DNA from: Gammaproteobacteria bacterium
GTDB lineage: Bacteria; Pseudomonadota; Gammaproteobacteria; Xanthomonadales; SZUA-5
Direction: 5' to 3'
Length of the DNA stretch: 50,179 nucleotides
Assembly (NCBI GenBank): GCA_030430155.1
Contig: JAUIFV010000010.1
Location: forward strand, 1 to 50,179
Below, piece after piece: positions 37,883-45,778 of this stretch. A program made the position numbers and the translations under genes. The notes beneath the pieces are model-generated. The model did no database searches. It was given only the letters and a program-made list of their open reading frames with translations, and was not told the DNA's origin. The number at the start of each line of letters is the position of its first letter. The stretch's first letter is position 1.

Positions 37883-38773
37883 ATGGACGCAGCGCTGCGC
37901 CAGCGACTCATCGGAGCCGCTGTGTTGATATTGCTGGCCGTGGTGTTCGTGCCGATGCTGCTTGACGGCCCGCCCAGCGAGGCCGAATCACAGGAAGTGT
38001 CGCTGGACATTCCGCCGCGTCCGCTGGAGACCCGGCGCCTGCCGATCAATCCCGAAGCCGCCCGGCCCGGCGACAGCACGGCCGCCGCCGACAACAGCAT
38101 CGATCGCGGCCCGTCGGTCGCCGCTGTGGCCGATGACGCAACCAGTGGTGAAGTGGTCAGCGCCCCGGCACCGGTCGCGGCACCAGCGCCGCCGCCTGCG
38201 CCGATGGCGCCGCCGCCGCAGCCCGAACCGGCGCCGCCGCCGGCTGCAGTGGACGAGCCTGACGGTCGCTATGTGGTGCGCTTCGGCAGCTTCGGAGACC
38301 GCGCCAATGCTGATCGATTGGTCAGCCGTTTGCGCGCCGCCGGGATCAGCTCTGCCATCGAGCCGGTCACCTCCGGCGATCGCACCCTCCAGCGCGTGCG
38401 CAGCCAGGCTCTGGCCGACCGCACCGAGGCCGAGCGCATCCGCCTGACCGCACGCAAGGCGTTGCCGGAAGTCTCTGCGCAGGTGGTGGAGCTGGATCTG
38501 CCCGATCAGACCGCCTCGCGGGTCAGCAACCCGGTGGCCTCGGGATGGGCGGTCCAAGTCGGCGTATTCAGCACCAACGAGACAGCCGAAAAGCTCGCCG
38601 GCGAGCTGCGCGGCGCCGGCTTTGAAGGCTACGTCGAACGCCTGCCTTCATCCGGCAAGGTGCTCTACCGGGTTCGAGTCGGTCCGCTGGCGCGCCGCGC
38701 CGACGCCAACAAGGTGCTGGCCGATTTGAAGGCCAAGCGCAGCCTGGAAGGCCTGGTGGTGACCTACCCCTGA
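37883..38773 (+). CDS. DedD-like SPOR-domain protein with two SPOR repeats
   Basis: A 296-residue division-associated inner-membrane protein. A single N-terminal anchor (LIGAAVLILLAVVFVPMLL, about 10-28) is followed by a Pro/Ala-rich periplasmic linker. Then come two SPOR-like repeats: GRYVVRFGSFGDRANADRLVSRLRAAG (about 126-200) and GWAVQVGVFSTNETAEKLAGELRGAGF to the end (about 219-296). SPOR domains bind denuded glycan strands at the division septum. E. coli DedD has one; two are seen in some Xanthomonads. Its position between folC and cvpA matches dedD in E. coli. Confidence 0.9.
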   Translation: MDAALRQRLIGAAVLILLAVVFVPMLLDGPPSEAESQEVSLDIPPRPLETRRLPINPEAARPGDSTAAADNSIDRGPSVAAVADDATSGEVVSAPAPVAAPAPPPAPMAPPPQPEPAPPPAAVDEPDGRYVVRFGSFGDRANADRLVSRLRAAGISSAIEPVTSGDRTLQRVRSQALADRTEAERIRLTARKALPEVSAQVVELDLPDQTASRVSNPVASGWAVQVGVFSTNETAEKLAGELRGAGFEGYVERLPSSGKVLYRVRVGPLARRADANKVLADLKAKRSLEGLVVTYP

Positions 38774-38779
38774 TGGCGC

Positions 38780-39430
38780 TTGCAATGGTTCGCTGCCGTG
38801 GATAGCGGCACGCTGCAGGCCGCTGCCGGCGGCTTCAACTGGGTGGACTGGGTGATCGTCGGCGTGGTCGCGCTGTCGGCGCTGGTCAGCTTGATGCGCG
38901 GCTTGGTGGTGGAAGTATTCTCGCTGCTGATTGCGGTGGCCGCCGCGCTGATGTCCTTCTACTTCGCTCAGCCGCTGGCTGAGGCCATGCTCACCGGCAT
39001 TGAACTGCCGCCGCTGCGCCTGGCCATCGCCGCCGTGCTGATCTATGTGCTCACCTCGCTGCTCGGCGCCATCGTGCTGTACCTGATCCGGATGCTGGTC
39101 AAGCACACCGGGCTGTCCGGCACCGATCGCCTGCTTGGCGTCGTCTTCGGCCTGGCCCGTGGGCTGGTGGTGATCGTTGCGATGGTCTGGCTGGGACAGC
39201 TGGCCCAGCTCAATCAAAGCCCCTGGTGGCAGGCTTCCAGCCTGATGCCCAGCGTCGAATCCACCGCCGGCAGCCTTTCACTGTTTTTGCCGCAGTCGGT
39301 GCGCGAGATGATCGACCCCCCGCCGGCTGAGCCGGCCGAAGCAGGGCCGATCAACGGCGTGCCGGTCGAGACCGAGCCCGTTGACGCGGCGCCGGTTGAA
39401 GTCGAGTCGGTCGAGCAGCCAGCGGTGTAG
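38780..39430 (+). CDS. cvpA: CvpA family membrane protein
   Basis: A 216-residue inner-membrane protein with four hydrophobic helices, including WVDWVIVGVVALSALVSLMRGLVVEVFSLLIAVAAAL (the CvpA signature D-x-x-x...RG), LAIAAVLIYVLTSLLGAIVLYLI and DRLLGVVFGLARGLVVIVAMVWL. The last ~60 residues are Pro/Glu/Val-rich. CvpA is needed for colicin V production and envelope functions in E. coli and sits upstream of purF, as here. The frame opens with TTG 38780; GTG 38798 is an equally good start. Neither has a strong ribosome site. Confidence 0.9.
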   Translation: MQWFAAVDSGTLQAAAGGFNWVDWVIVGVVALSALVSLMRGLVVEVFSLLIAVAAALMSFYFAQPLAEAMLTGIELPPLRLAIAAVLIYVLTSLLGAIVLYLIRMLVKHTGLSGTDRLLGVVFGLARGLVVIVAMVWLGQLAQLNQSPWWQASSLMPSVESTAGSLSLFLPQSVREMIDPPPAEPAEAGPINGVPVETEPVDAAPVEVESVEQPAV

Positions 39431-39674
39431 TTTTCCAAAGCGTCAGCGCACAGCGCTGACTCAAAGTGAATCCAATCCGCCCTTGGAGCCCTCTCCAGCT
39501 CTTGTGCGTCCGATCTGTGATCGGACGCTCTGATTCTGTTCCAGCCACCGACGGGCACCCGAACGCGCCGGCGCACCGCGCCTATCCACAACGCAGCCAG
39601 CGCCCCATTCATGAACGTGCGACGCGGACGCGCAAGCCGCAGTAGAATGCACCGGTTCAAAGGGGGCTCTTTCG

Positions 39675-41162
39675 ATGTGCGGAATCATAGGAATAGTCAG
39701 TCGGTCAGCTGAGGTCTCCGGCGCTTTGTATGACGGCTTGACCGTCCTGCAGCATCGCGGCCAGGACGCCGCTGGCATCGCCACCGAGGATGAGCTCAAG
39801 CTGCGGCTGCACAAAGGCAACGGTTTGGTGCGCGACGTCTTCGACGTGCCGCACATGGCCCAGCTCACCGGCACTATGGGTATAGGCCACTGCCGCTACC
39901 CCACCGCTGGTTCCGAAGGCGCGGCGGAGGCGCAGCCCTTCTACGTCAACTCGCCCTTCGGCATTGCGCTGGCCCACAACGGCAATCTGATCAACACCGC
40001 CGAGCTCAAGCGCGAGGTCTTCTTGGAAGACCGTCGCCACATCAACACCGAATCAGACTCCGAAGTGCTGCTCAATTTGCTCGCCCACGAGCTGCAGCTG
40101 CAGGGCCGGCTGCGGCTCAAACCGGAGCATCTGTTCCAGGCCGTCGCCGGTGTCCATCAGCGCTGTCAGGGCGGCTACGCGGTGGTGGCGCTGATCCTGG
40201 GCGTGGGCCTGGTCGCCTTTCGCGATCCGCACGGCATCCGTCCGCTGGTCATGGGCGTGCGCCGCAGCGAGAACGGCGAGGAGTACGCGGTGGCCTCCGA
40301 AAGCGTGGCCCTGGACGTGCTCGGCTTCGAACGCTTGGGCGATGTGGCGCCGGGTGAAGCGGTGGTGCTGAGCAAGGATGGCGGCATGCACCGTCAGCAG
40401 TGCGCCTCACCGAAGACCCGCGCGCCGTGCATCTTCGAATTCGTCTATCTGGCTCGCCCGGACTCGATCATCGAACAGGTCTCGGTCTACCAGGCCCGCC
40501 TCAACATGGGCGAGCGGCTGGCGCAGAAGATCCTCAAGCTGCGACCGGATCACGACATTGACGTCGTCATTCCCATCCCCGATACCTCGCGCACCGCGGC
40601 CATACCGATGGCCAGGGCGCTGGGCGTGGAATACCGCGAGGGCTTCGTCAAAAACCGCTACATCGGCCGCACCTTCATCATGCCGGGGCAGTCCGAGCGC
40701 GCCAAGTCGGTGCGCCGCAAGCTCAACGCCATCGACCAGGAGTTCGCCGACAAGGTGGTGCTGCTGGTTGACGACTCCATCGTCCGCGGTACCACCTCCA
40801 GGCAGATCGTGCAGATGGCCAGAGACGCCGGCGCGAAGAAGGTCTACTTCGCCTCCGCCGCGCCGCCGGTGCGCTTCCCCAACGTCTACGGTATCGACAT
40901 GCCGATCGCCAGCGAGCTGGTCGCCTACGGGCGCAGCGGCGAGGAGATCGAACAGCTGCTCGGCGCCGACTGGCTGATCTACCAGGATCTGGCGGATCTG
41001 GAAGCGGCCGTGCGTGACCTTAACGCGGACCTGGACGCTTTCGACAGCTCCTGCTTCTCCGGCGAATACGTCACCGGTTTGGCCGGGGATTATCTGGAGC
41101 AGCTGGAGCTGCTGCGCTCGGACGATGCCAAGTCGCGGCGTCGGCAAAAGCACGCCGCCTGA
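39675..41162 (+). CDS. purF: Amidophosphoribosyltransferase
   Basis: It performs the first committed step of purine synthesis, making phosphoribosylamine from PRPP and glutamine. The 495-residue protein starts MCGIIGIV, giving the N-terminal nucleophile Cys after Met removal without a propeptide, as in E. coli. The glutaminase half has [11 protein letters not shown] and [10 protein letters not shown]; the transferase half has [11 protein letters not shown] and the PRPP loop [21 protein letters not shown] (39642-39647) is a candidate -10 box 28 bp upstream, though its -35 is weak. Confidence 0.98.
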   Translation: MCGIIGIVSRSAEVSGALYDGLTVLQHRGQDAAGIATEDELKLRLHKGNGLVRDVFDVPHMAQLTGTMGIGHCRYPTAGSEGAAEAQPFYVNSPFGIALAHNGNLINTAELKREVFLEDRRHINTESDSEVLLNLLAHELQLQGRLRLKPEHLFQAVAGVHQRCQGGYAVVALILGVGLVAFRDPHGIRPLVMGVRRSENGEEYAVASESVALDVLGFERLGDVAPGEAVVLSKDGGMHRQQCASPKTRAPCIFEFVYLARPDSIIEQVSVYQARLNMGERLAQKILKLRPDHDIDVVIPIPDTSRTAAIPMARALGVEYREGFVKNRYIGRTFIMPGQSERAKSVRRKLNAIDQEFADKVVLLVDDSIVRGTTSRQIVQMARDAGAKKVYFASAAPPVRFPNVYGIDMPIASELVAYGRSGEEIEQLLGADWLIYQDLADLEAAVRDLNADLDAFDSSCFSGEYVTGLAGDYLEQLELLRSDDAKSRRRQKHAA

Positions 41163-41185
41163 GCATCGTCGTTGCGTTGACCGGG

Positions 41186-42061
41186 ATGAACCGACCGCGC
41201 TGCGCGCAGACCGATGCGCTTACCGAGGGCCTGCACCGCGGTCGCCAGGCCGACGTGCATGCGGCGGCTCGTGAAGCGCTCGATTGCGTAGAGCCCGAAG
41301 CCAAGCTGCGGCTGACCGACGCGCTCATAGCCGCGGTCGTGGACGGCGCCTGGCGTGTAGGCGCGGTCAGCGCGGTGATCGACGGGCCACAGCAGCCCGG
41401 CCGTCCGGCTCGACCGTCGCTGGTGCCGCCGCGTCAGCTCAAGCAGCGCAAGCTGGGCAGCGTGACCGGGCGGGCTGCGCTGCTGCATGCGGTCGCCCAC
41501 ATCGAGTTCAACGCTATCAATCTGGCCCTGGACGCGGTGCAGCGCTTCCGCGGCATGCCGCTCGAGTACTACGCTGATTGGCTTAGCGTGGCCGCCGATG
41601 AGGCGCGGCACTACGCCATGATCCGCGACCGGCTGAACGAGTTGGGTCATGACTATGGCGATTTCCCAGCCCATGACGGACTCTGGCGCACCGCCCAGAA
41701 CACCGCCGACGATCCGCGTGCGCGTATGGCGCTGGTTCCGCGGCTGCTGGAGGCGCGAGGACTGGACGTCACCCCGGCGATGATTGAGCGCCTGCTTCGG
41801 GTCGACGACCAGGCCAGCGCCGCCTGTCTGCAGGTGATCGTCGATGAGGAGGTGCGCCACGTGGCCCTGGGCAGCTACTGGTTCGAGTTTCTTTGCACGC
41901 AGGCCGGGCGCGACCCGAGCGCGGAGTTCATCGCGCTGTTGCGTCAGCGCGCCCCAGGGGTGCTCCGTTTACCCTTCAACGAAGCCGCCCGGCGATTGGC
42001 TGGATTCAGCCAACAGGAGCTGGCACAGTTGAGTGAGATGTGCAGCACCAACAGCTTGTAG
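41186..42061 (+). CDS. DUF455 family ferritin-like protein
   Basis: A 291-residue helical protein with the residues expected of a di-iron four-helix bundle: AVAHIEFNAINLALDAVQRF (E...H pair), AADEARHYAMIRDRL (ExxH) and IVDEEVRHVALGSYWFEFL (ExxH). The overall pattern (PLEYYADWLSVAADEARHY, LVPRLLEARGLDVTP) matches the DUF455 family, sometimes placed next to tRNA-modifying MiaE-like enzymes. I prefer ATG 41186 to the upstream TTG 41177. It follows purF by 23 bp. Its reaction is unknown. Confidence 0.88.
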   Translation: MNRPRCAQTDALTEGLHRGRQADVHAAAREALDCVEPEAKLRLTDALIAAVVDGAWRVGAVSAVIDGPQQPGRPARPSLVPPRQLKQRKLGSVTGRAALLHAVAHIEFNAINLALDAVQRFRGMPLEYYADWLSVAADEARHYAMIRDRLNELGHDYGDFPAHDGLWRTAQNTADDPRARMALVPRLLEARGLDVTPAMIERLLRVDDQASAACLQVIVDEEVRHVALGSYWFEFLCTQAGRDPSAEFIALLRQRAPGVLRLPFNEAARRLAGFSQQELAQLSEMCSTNSL

Positions 42062-42418
42062 GGCCCCTGTCCTTGTGGGCCGTTGTACTTGATCGAACCG
42101 GGGGCAGATCGCTGCCCGGATCGGAATGTCCTGGTAGGCTGTTGTACTTGATTGATCGGCTTTCGAGATGCGACCTCGATCAAGTCCTGCGGTGCCCTTG
42201 CAGTGTTTCGGAGCATGCATGCACCGTCGAAACGCGCGATCCAGTACCCGCCGACTGCCAACCCGCTCAAAAGTTCCGCAAATCACGCCCTTACAGTCTT
42301 TCGACCTCGCAGTGACTGTGTTACCTTTCACCGAGTTTCCGCGCGCGGTTGTGCGACCGTGGGTAGAAGCAGATTCGGGCGCAGTCTGACTAGACAATAC
42401 CGACGAGGTCATAACCTA
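42062..42418 (+). promoter_or_regulatory. 357-bp leader of the dockerin/cohesin cluster
   Basis: No gene is supported. A 19-bp near-repeat GGCYGTTGTACTTGATYGA occurs at 42078-42096 and 42137-42155 (59 bp apart). Between them GGCAG ATCG CTGCC forms a hairpin (about 42103-42116). This could be a regulator-binding region or a structured leader for the exported-protein genes downstream. An in-frame extension of the next gene back to 42152 lacks coding character and is rejected. The purF-DUF455 unit must also end here. Confidence 0.4.
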
Positions 42419-43249
42419 ATGAATAGTAAGAAATTTTTGATGGGAGCCGCTGTCAGCGCGGCGCTTTTGCTTGCTGCGCCGATGGCTTCCGCCTGCGCAC
42501 TCACCGCGTGGTCTACCGCTAACGGCACGCCGATCGCCGGTCAGCCCAACGACGCAACCCCGGTTGCACGTTATTCTGGCGTCTGCGGCATGCAGGCTGA
42601 TGCCATTGGGGACTTCGTGGTCGACGAAACCCCGGCAGGTGAACAGTCGTTCAATGCTCAGTTCTATTACTACACCGGTGATCGCGCCGGTAACGCCGAC
42701 GTATACCAAGCGCGCAGCGCATCGGGCGGGACCAATCTGCCGATCCGCGTGCAGCACGACGGTACCAACCTGATCTTCAGCACCAACGGCAGCGCCACCA
42801 CTCGTACGGTTGCTGTAACCGACAATCGCTGGTACGCGATCAGCCTGCAGTGGCTCGCTGGTGCCGGTACCGGTAGCCTGACGATCTCGGTGATCGGTGC
42901 GGGCAGTGACACCCCCCTGAATACCCCCGCCATCACTGGCGTGAGCAATGGTAGTGACACCATCGAAGAAGCGCGTCTCGGTCTGGTTGCCGGAACCAAC
43001 ACTTCTGGCGTGGCGACTTTCGACGCTTACGACTCCCGTCGCACCACGGTGCCGGCACGTCTTTGCCGTTGCGATTCCAACAATAGCGGTTCCATCAGTG
43101 TGGCCGATGCCGTTCAAGCGCTGAACGAGTTCATCAACGGAACTCTGGCAACCGGTCAGCCCGATTGTAATGAGGGCGGTACCGTGACCGTCGCCGATGG
43201 CGTCGGTGCGCTGAACATCTTCATCAACAACGGCGGCGTTTGCCCCTAA
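42419..43249 (+). CDS. Exported protein with C-terminal dockerin-like module
   Basis: A 276-residue secreted protein. The signal peptide (MNSKKFLMGAAVSAALLLAAPMASA) is followed by a ~180-residue beta-rich domain (QSFNAQFYYYTGD, WYAISLQWLAGAGTGSLTISV, EARLGLVAGTN) that resembles a concanavalin-like jelly roll, though I cannot name its ligand. The C-terminus has two calcium-loop repeats, DSNNSGSISVADAVQALNEF and DCNEGGTVTVADGVGALNIF, with Asp1, Asn3 and Asp12 of the EF-hand-like loop in both. This duplicated loop-helix layout is that of type I dockerins. The ATG at 42419 has GAGG upstream. It is followed 23 bp later by a cohesin-like gene, the expected binding partner. Confidence 0.78.
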   Translation: MNSKKFLMGAAVSAALLLAAPMASACALTAWSTANGTPIAGQPNDATPVARYSGVCGMQADAIGDFVVDETPAGEQSFNAQFYYYTGDRAGNADVYQARSASGGTNLPIRVQHDGTNLIFSTNGSATTRTVAVTDNRWYAISLQWLAGAGTGSLTISVIGAGSDTPLNTPAITGVSNGSDTIEEARLGLVAGTNTSGVATFDAYDSRRTTVPARLCRCDSNNSGSISVADAVQALNEFINGTLATGQPDCNEGGTVTVADGVGALNIFINNGGVCP

Positions 43250-43272
43250 GCGACCAGACTGGAGGATTACTC

Positions 43273-43707
43273 ATGAAAAGGTTTATTGGAGCAGCATTCG
43301 TCGCTACCGCCGCATTGCTTTCCGCTAATTCGGCCGTTGCGCAGGATCAGGTTCTACTCAGTTCCGCCGGTTCGAAGTCGGGTTCGGCCATCAGTATTGA
43401 TCTGATGACCTCCGGCAGCGCTGTCGGTTTCAACTTCATCATCAACGTGCCCGCTGACGTGGAAGTGGATACCTCGGCTTGCCTGAAGTATCTGCCCAAG
43501 TCCTTCACGGGCCGTTGCGCATTCAAGGACAGCGAAGTCCGCGTGATCGCATTCAGCGAGCAAAACGTTGCCATGAAGGCCGGTGCGAATCAGATCGGTT
43601 TGATTCGACTCTTTGGTCTGAACGACGCGAAGGCACTGCAGGTGCGCAACGTCGAGATCGTGAATTCGGAAGCCAAGTCCATTTCGGACAAGGCGCTGAT
43701 TCAGTAA
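43273..43707 (+). CDS. Small secreted cohesin-like protein
   Basis: A 144-residue protein with signal peptide (MKRFIGAAFVATAALLSANSAVA). The ~120-residue mature part follows the cohesin strand order: SGSAISIDLMTSGSAVGFNFIINVP (like the IPV...GISSFDFTLSYDP opening of cohesins), SEVRVIAFSEQNVAMKAGANQIGLIRLFGL (like the FLF...ATIVFKV block) and a closing VRNVEIVNSEAKS. Only one domain is present and there is no anchor. Two cysteines (about 74 and 85) could form a disulphide. It has a strong GGAGGATT site and lies between the dockerin-like gene and the first scaffold-like gene. The cohesin call rests on pattern only. Confidence 0.6.
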   Translation: MKRFIGAAFVATAALLSANSAVAQDQVLLSSAGSKSGSAISIDLMTSGSAVGFNFIINVPADVEVDTSACLKYLPKSFTGRCAFKDSEVRVIAFSEQNVAMKAGANQIGLIRLFGLNDAKALQVRNVEIVNSEAKSISDKALIQ

Positions 43708-43749
43708 CTGTTCCGCAATTCTTTGGGCCATAGCCTCGGAGTGACGAAG

Positions 43750-45423
43750 ATGTCTAATAAAAGCAGAATGTTCATGGCCGTGTCGGGTGCGCTGCTGTTC
43801 AGCAGCGCACTCAGCGCGCAAACCATAACCATTGGTACTGCCAATGTTTCCACCGGCGCCACCAGCGCCATGGTGCCGGTGACCTTTACCGCGTCGGGTG
43901 CGAATCCTGTCGCTGGATACGCCGCCACCTTCAGCTTCACGCGTGATCCTGCTGTTGCCGCCATGGGCATGGTGACGGCATCCAATGTCGACGGTTCCTG
44001 CGGCGGTCCTGGCGTTACCACGCCCACCGGAACCACGATCAACGTCGGCGATTTGGACTTGGGCTTGGCGGCTCTTCCGTCCGGAACGACCTGCAACCTG
44101 ACCTTCCCGCTGGAGCCTGGCGCTGCTGCGGGTAATTACCCGTTGATGGTGACCTTTGAAGAGTTCACCGACACGGGCGGCAACCCGACCACCGGTACTA
44201 CCGTTCCTGGCGCAATCATCATCTCTGCCGGCCCGGTCGATACCCCGCCGACCATCGCCTACAACCCGACGACCGGTAGCACGGTGTCCCTTCCCGGCGG
44301 TGCCGGCACCATCGTCGCCACCCCGTCCGGCGGCATGGGTACGGGTGCTGCCGCGACCACCACGGTTAATGGCTGTGCCATCGGTAGCGTTTCTGGTCCG
44401 GGCACCTTCGGCTCGGTTGCTGGCGTCAGCCTGAGCTTCGTCGGTAACACCACCACCCCGCAGAACATCAACCTGTCCTGCACCCAGGGTGGGATGGTCA
44501 CCACTGGTACGCTTACTTGTAATGAAACTCGCGGGGCGATGGCACCAACCGTCCGTTCCTGGCCGCTGAGCTGTCCGGCCGGTGCTGCTGGTACCCCGCC
44601 GACGCTGAACTACGTGCCGGCTCCGGGTAGCAACGTGACCTTCGTCGGTGCGCCTGGCACCATGATCATGTCCACCATCGCCGTCACCGGCACTGGTGGT
44701 ACAGGCTCCGGCGCTTCGGCTACCGCCCGCGTCTCTGACTGCCAGATCTCGCCGGCTCTGAGCCCGCCGGTCTTCGCCTGTCAGCCGTCTGGTGGCAACG
44801 TTCTGGACTTCACCCCTGGCGGTGCCGATCCGGGCGACATCACCTGCAGCTGCGACGCGCCGTCCACTGGCCAGCTGACTGCCAACCTGACCTGCGAAGA
44901 GACCCGTCCGCTGGGTACCACCCCGGTGGTGCGTCAGTGGAGCCTGACCTGCCCGGGCACCCCCGGCAGCTGTGGCACTCTGGTCTTCAGCCCGAACCCG
45001 GGTCTGATCCAGTTCACCGGTGGCACGGCCTCCATTGGTATCTCCCACACGGGCGGCACCATGGGTAACGACACCACCTTCAACGGTTGCGGTATCACCG
45101 GCGCCAACGCCAGCAACTTCCAGATCTCCAACGCCCCGATCAACTTCTCCTTCACTGGCGGAAGCACGGGCTCTGGTCAGATCGATCTAGCGTGCACCAA
45201 CAGCACCACCGCTCCGGTGCAGGCGACCCTGTCCTGCTCGCAGGTCTGCGACGTGAACAACACGCCGCGCACCTGGACCCTGGAATGCCCGGCCGGCGGC
45301 ACCCCGCCCCCGACCGCCGAGGTGGTTCCGGTTCCGAGCAGCAGCGATTTCTCCCGCATCCTGCTCGCAGCGATGCTGGTGCTGATCGGCATGGCCGCCG
45401 TCACCATCCGCGGCCGCAGCTAA
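43750..45423 (+). CDS. Surface protein: cohesin-like domain, three Ig-like repeats, sorting signal
   Basis: A 557-residue exported protein. Order: signal peptide (1-23, ending ALSA); cohesin-like domain (about 24-160) with SAMVPVTFTASGANPVAGYAATFSF and CNLTFPLEPGAAAGNYPLMVTFEEF; then three repeats of ~110 residues (about 167-277, 281-400, 404-518). Each repeat has an aromatic-x-P opening (YNPTTGS, YVPAPGS, FSPNPG), Gly/Thr-rich strands and closing cysteine motifs such as L-T-C-x-E-T and W-x-L-x-CP. The C-terminus VPVPSSSDFSRILLAAMLVLIGMAAVTIRGRS-like tail (526-557) is tripartite: Pro/Ser motif, one hydrophobic helix, basic end, similar to IPTL/PEP-CTERM sorting signals. ATG 43750 follows GGAG. 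A strong terminator follows. Confidence 0.75.
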   Translation: MSNKSRMFMAVSGALLFSSALSAQTITIGTANVSTGATSAMVPVTFTASGANPVAGYAATFSFTRDPAVAAMGMVTASNVDGSCGGPGVTTPTGTTINVGDLDLGLAALPSGTTCNLTFPLEPGAAAGNYPLMVTFEEFTDTGGNPTTGTTVPGAIIISAGPVDTPPTIAYNPTTGSTVSLPGGAGTIVATPSGGMGTGAAATTTVNGCAIGSVSGPGTFGSVAGVSLSFVGNTTTPQNINLSCTQGGMVTTGTLTCNETRGAMAPTVRSWPLSCPAGAAGTPPTLNYVPAPGSNVTFVGAPGTMIMSTIAVTGTGGTGSGASATARVSDCQISPALSPPVFACQPSGGNVLDFTPGGADPGDITCSCDAPSTGQLTANLTCEETRPLGTTPVVRQWSLTCPGTPGSCGTLVFSPNPGLIQFTGGTASIGISHTGGTMGNDTTFNGCGITGANASNFQISNAPINFSFTGGSTGSGQIDLACTNSTTAPVQATLSCSQVCDVNNTPRTWTLECPAGGTPPPTAEVVPVPSSSDFSRILLAAMLVLIGMAAVTIRGRS

Positions 45424-45446
45424 TCTCCGGCTACATCGGTAGATGA

Positions 45447-45477
45447 GAAAGGGCGCCTTCGGGCGCCCTTTCTTTTT
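45447..45477 (+). terminator. Rho-independent terminator after first scaffold-like gene
   Basis: GAAAGGGCGCC pairs with GGCGCCCTTTC across a TTCG loop (45447-45472), followed by TTTTTG. It is duplicated with the gene end at 47479. Confidence 0.95.
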
Positions 45478-45778
45478 GCCCCAACTCAGAAGTGGAACAG
45501 GATTCTTAGGCCGAATTCGGCATCGGGATCAGGCACCTAGCTGGCAACACCCCAGCAAAAGGGGGGCGAGAGCAGTACAAGCTATCCCATAAGGATTACC
45601 CGTAGGTATGAATGATTGAAGAATGACCTTTAGTCTGAGCGCAATTTTCCATTGCAAACCTGTTGCGTCATGGGTGAGATCCCATCACGCTCAGCTGGCG
45701 CTGCGCCCGGCCCGCTGCTTCGTTCCGCCCTTTGTCAAAATTCTGCGGGTCTCGCAACCGTTGATGAGAAAAATCAAT
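45478..45778 (+). other. 301-bp leader between the two paralogues
   Basis: It must hold the promoter of the second paralogue since a strong terminator precedes it. Local features are GCAAAAGGGGGGCGAGAGC (about 45554-45572) and an AT-richer patch around 45584-45640. I see no confident -35/-10 pair or riboswitch motif. The in-frame extension of the next gene to 45623 is basic and lacks a signal peptide, so I treat it as non-coding. Confidence 0.4.

Noticed and set aside
42152-42418. Upstream extension of the dockerin-like gene
   Set aside because: It would add ~89 residues before a clear signal peptide and has no ribosome site; ATG 42419 with GAGG is preferred.
45505-45640. Cyclic-di-GMP or other riboswitch before the second paralogue
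   Set aside because: The G-rich and AT-rich patches did not match a riboswitch consensus I could recognise by eye.
45623-45778. Upstream extension of the second paralogue
   Set aside because: It would bury the signal peptide behind 52 basic residues; the paralogue begins directly with its signal peptide.
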